Shown here: positions 62,388-64,000 of the stretch, one piece after another | Numbering within the stretch: position 1 is the stretch's first letter | Layout of the letters: every line of letters begins with the position of its first letter | Source: Roseibacterium beibuensis | GTDB lineage: Bacteria; Pseudomonadota; Alphaproteobacteria; Rhodobacterales; Rhodobacteraceae | Assembly (NCBI RefSeq): GCF_039542305.1 | Contig: NZ_BAABHW010000002.1 | Coordinates: 868,001 to 932,000 of the forward strand | Reading direction: 5' to 3' | Length of the DNA: 64,000 nt | Notes under the pieces: generated by a model | Seen by the model: the letters and a program-made list of their open reading frames with translations, nothing else | Database searches by the model: none | Told to the model about the DNA's origin: nothing | Position numbers and translations under genes: made by a program

Positions 62388-63773
62388 TTGACCCTGACCT
62401 GTCCAAACCCGCCCGAAACCGACACTGTCTTTGCCCCGCTTCTGGCGCGACTTGGCGCGATCCGCCCCTGCCAGAGCATCGGCCATGTCACCGGGCTAAG
62501 CCGCGATCACGTGCGCGTGGCGGGGCTGGACCGGATCGCGGCGCTGGGGGACCGGGTGCGCATCGGCGACAGCATCCCGGGCGAGGTGCTGGCCCTGGAA
62601 GAGGGCGCGGCCCGGGTCATGCCCGAAGGCCCGTCCGAGGGGCTGCGCCTGGGTCAGGCTGTCCGGCACCTGGGGCCACAGACCATCGCGCCCGATCTCA
62701 GTTGGCTGGGCCGCGTGATCGACCCTGACGGGCAGCCCATGGATGGCCGCCCCCTGTTTCCCGGACCGCGCGCCTGCCCTCTTCTGGCGCCGCCGCCCCC
62801 GCCCGCCACACGGCGCGGGCTCGGGGCACGTCTGGAAACCGGGTTTGCCGTGTTCGACACGATGCTGCCCATCGTCCGCGGCCAGCGCGTGGGCCTGTTT
62901 GCCGGGTCTGGCGTGGGAAAATCCCGCCTGATCGGGGCATTGGCGCAGGCCATGGCAGCGGATGTGGTGGTGATCGGCTTGATCGGAGAGCGCGGCCGCG
63001 AAGTGCGGGATTTCGTGGCCGACGTACTGGGATCTGAGGGGTTGAAGCGCTCGGTGGTGATCGCCGCGACCTCGGACCGCCCGGCCCTGACCCGCGCGCG
63101 CGCAGCGTGGACCATGATGGCGGTCGCGGAATATTTCCGCGATCAGGGCCAGCAGGTGCTTGTGCTGGCCGACTCGATCACCCGCTTTGCCGAGGCGCAG
63201 CGCGAGGTCGCGGCAGCCGCGGGCGAACCGTTCGGGCCGGGGGGCTTTCCCGCCTCGATGGCGCAAATGGTCATGGCGCTGGCCGAGCGCGCGGGGCCGG
63301 GCGGTGCGGGACAGGGTGACATTACGGCGGTCCTGTCGGTGCTGGTCGCGGGCTCGGACCTTGAAGGGCCGGTGGCGGACGTGATGCGCGGGGTTCTGGA
63401 CGGGCATGTCGTCTTGAACCGCGAGATCGCCGAGCGCGGTCGTTACCCGGCCATTGACCTGCTGGCCTCGGTCTCTCGCGCTTTGCCGGGGGCGGCCAGC
63501 GATGTCGAGAACCGGCTGATCGCGCGGGCGCGCCACCTTCTCGGGGCCTATGCGAAGGCCGAGTTGATGGTGCAGGCCGGGCTTTATTCAGCAGGATCGG
63601 ATCCGATGACCGATGCGGCGGTCGCCGTGTGGGATGACCTCGACGCTTTCATCGGCGCGACCTCCGAGGGTGGCATCCCGGCCAGCTTCTCCCGCCTCGA
63701 GGGCATCCTGGCCCTCGCCGAGCGTGGCAAGGATCGGCGCGCCGCCCCTGCGGCCACCGTCGCACCCGGCTGA
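62388..63773 (+). CDS. fliI: Flagellar export ATPase FliI
   Basis: 461 residues, starting with TTG at 62388, supported by AAGGAG seven bases upstream; the in-frame ATG at 62355 lies before that site. Walker A is GLFAGSGVGKSRLIG, GLIGERGREVRDFV follows, and the Walker B region is VLVLADSITRFAEAQREVAA. It is homologous to the F1 beta subunit and delivers substrates to the export gate with FliH. It faces the DUF1217 gene convergently. Confidence 0.96.
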   Translation: MTLTCPNPPETDTVFAPLLARLGAIRPCQSIGHVTGLSRDHVRVAGLDRIAALGDRVRIGDSIPGEVLALEEGAARVMPEGPSEGLRLGQAVRHLGPQTIAPDLSWLGRVIDPDGQPMDGRPLFPGPRACPLLAPPPPPATRRGLGARLETGFAVFDTMLPIVRGQRVGLFAGSGVGKSRLIGALAQAMAADVVVIGLIGERGREVRDFVADVLGSEGLKRSVVIAATSDRPALTRARAAWTMMAVAEYFRDQGQQVLVLADSITRFAEAQREVAAAAGEPFGPGGFPASMAQMVMALAERAGPGGAGQGDITAVLSVLVAGSDLEGPVADVMRGVLDGHVVLNREIAERGRYPAIDLLASVSRALPGAASDVENRLIARARHLLGAYAKAELMVQAGLYSAGSDPMTDAAVAVWDDLDAFIGATSEGGIPASFSRLEGILALAERGKDRRAAPAATVAPG

Positions 63774-63780
63774 GGAGGCA

Positions 63781-64000
63781 TCACACCATGGAGGCCAAGA
63801 GCGTCATCGCCGCATAGCCCGGCGTCGTCATCGAGGGCCCGTTCGACAGCTGCGCGCGCAAGGTGAAGTTTCGCATCAGGTCTTCGACGCGCGCGGGGTC
63901 CGAGAATTGTGCGATTTCCGCGCTGCCAAGCACCCGGCTGGCCGCGTCGCGGAAATCCTCCACCTGGCGGTCGAGATCCAGCGTCGCGATCCCGGATGGC
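63781..64000 (-). CDS. DUF1217-like flagellar-locus protein, C-terminal part only
   Basis: The frame is open to the right window edge, so the start is outside. About 72 visible residues: VEDFRDAASRVLGSAEIAQF, ARVEDLMRNFTLRAQLSNGPS and MTTPGYAAMTLLASMV. The C-terminal pattern matches DUF1217 proteins found in flagellar clusters of Rhizobiales and Rhodobacterales, whose function is unknown. A GTG within the frame at 63963 is unlikely to be the true start. Confidence 0.7.
   Translation of the reverse strand, partial: PSGIATLDLDRQVEDFRDAASRVLGSAEIAQFSDPARVEDLMRNFTLRAQLSNGPSMTTPGYAAMTLLASMV

Overview
The window is GC-rich chromosomal DNA from an alphaproteobacterium, most likely Rhodobacterales (Roseobacter/Rhodobacter group). 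The evidence is the RegB-SenC-RegA redox cluster beside a DivL-like PAS protein, the tsaE-amgK-murU-addB-addA operon, a Mic60/mitofilin-like protein between hemD and hemY, monomeric NADP isocitrate dehydrogenase, TTAA-N7-TTAA-type (CtrA-like) boxes, and the gene order of the flagellar cluster. I see no insertion sequence, prophage, CRISPR array or rRNA operon. Both ends cut genes: the end of mlaA on the left and the end of a DUF1217-like gene on the right.

Layout. 1-7 kb: mlaA (partial) and mlaC for outer-membrane lipid asymmetry; a class A PBP; glnK-amtB for ammonium sensing and uptake; a metallo-beta-lactamase-fold gene broken by an internal deletion; a rhodanese; trxA. 7-17.4 kb (minus strand): a tightly packed operon, divL-like, tsaE, amgK, murU, addB, addA, preceded by a perfect CtrA-like box. 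17.4-20.3 kb: regB facing senC and regA. 20.3-28.6 kb: small accessory genes (lipoprotein, LysR regulator, GNAT, HD hydrolase, tiny proteins), ahcY, a tandem PRC-barrel protein, a ketopantoate reductase-like protein and a DUF2853 protein. Two EcfG-type (general stress sigma) promoter matches lie here. A structured intergenic stretch ending in a strong orphan terminator is a small-RNA candidate. 28.6-35.2 kb: EVE protein, gpsA, tsaD, hemD, Mic60-like, hemY, tRNA-Thr(CGU). 35.4-37.7 kb: monomeric icd.

37.7-64 kb: one flagellar gene island. It runs motB; flgE-flgK-flgL-flgI; (minus) fliF-fliH-fliN-fliP and a small FliG-like orphan; (plus) fliL, two small membrane proteins (one MotE-like), motA, an unknown 735-residue exported protein, an SltF-like transglycosylase, flhA-fliR-flhB and a FliJ-like coiled coil; (minus) flgB-flgC-fliE-fliQ-flgF-flgG-flgA-flgH and a second fliL; (plus) fliI; (minus) DUF1217. 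Nearly every junction overlaps by 1-4 bases, so these are translationally coupled operons. fliG, fliM, fliK, flgD, fliO and flagellin are not in the window. CtrA-like boxes stand before flgE and in the shared fliF/fliL promoter region. Together with the box before the divL-like gene they suggest one CtrA-type circuit acting on motility and on its own control gene.

The least understood parts are the 735-residue motility-linked protein, the FliG-like orphan, the FliJ-like coiled coil, the orphan-terminator RNA candidate and the two EcfG-like promoters. Everything is based on reading sequence; no database search or computation was run.
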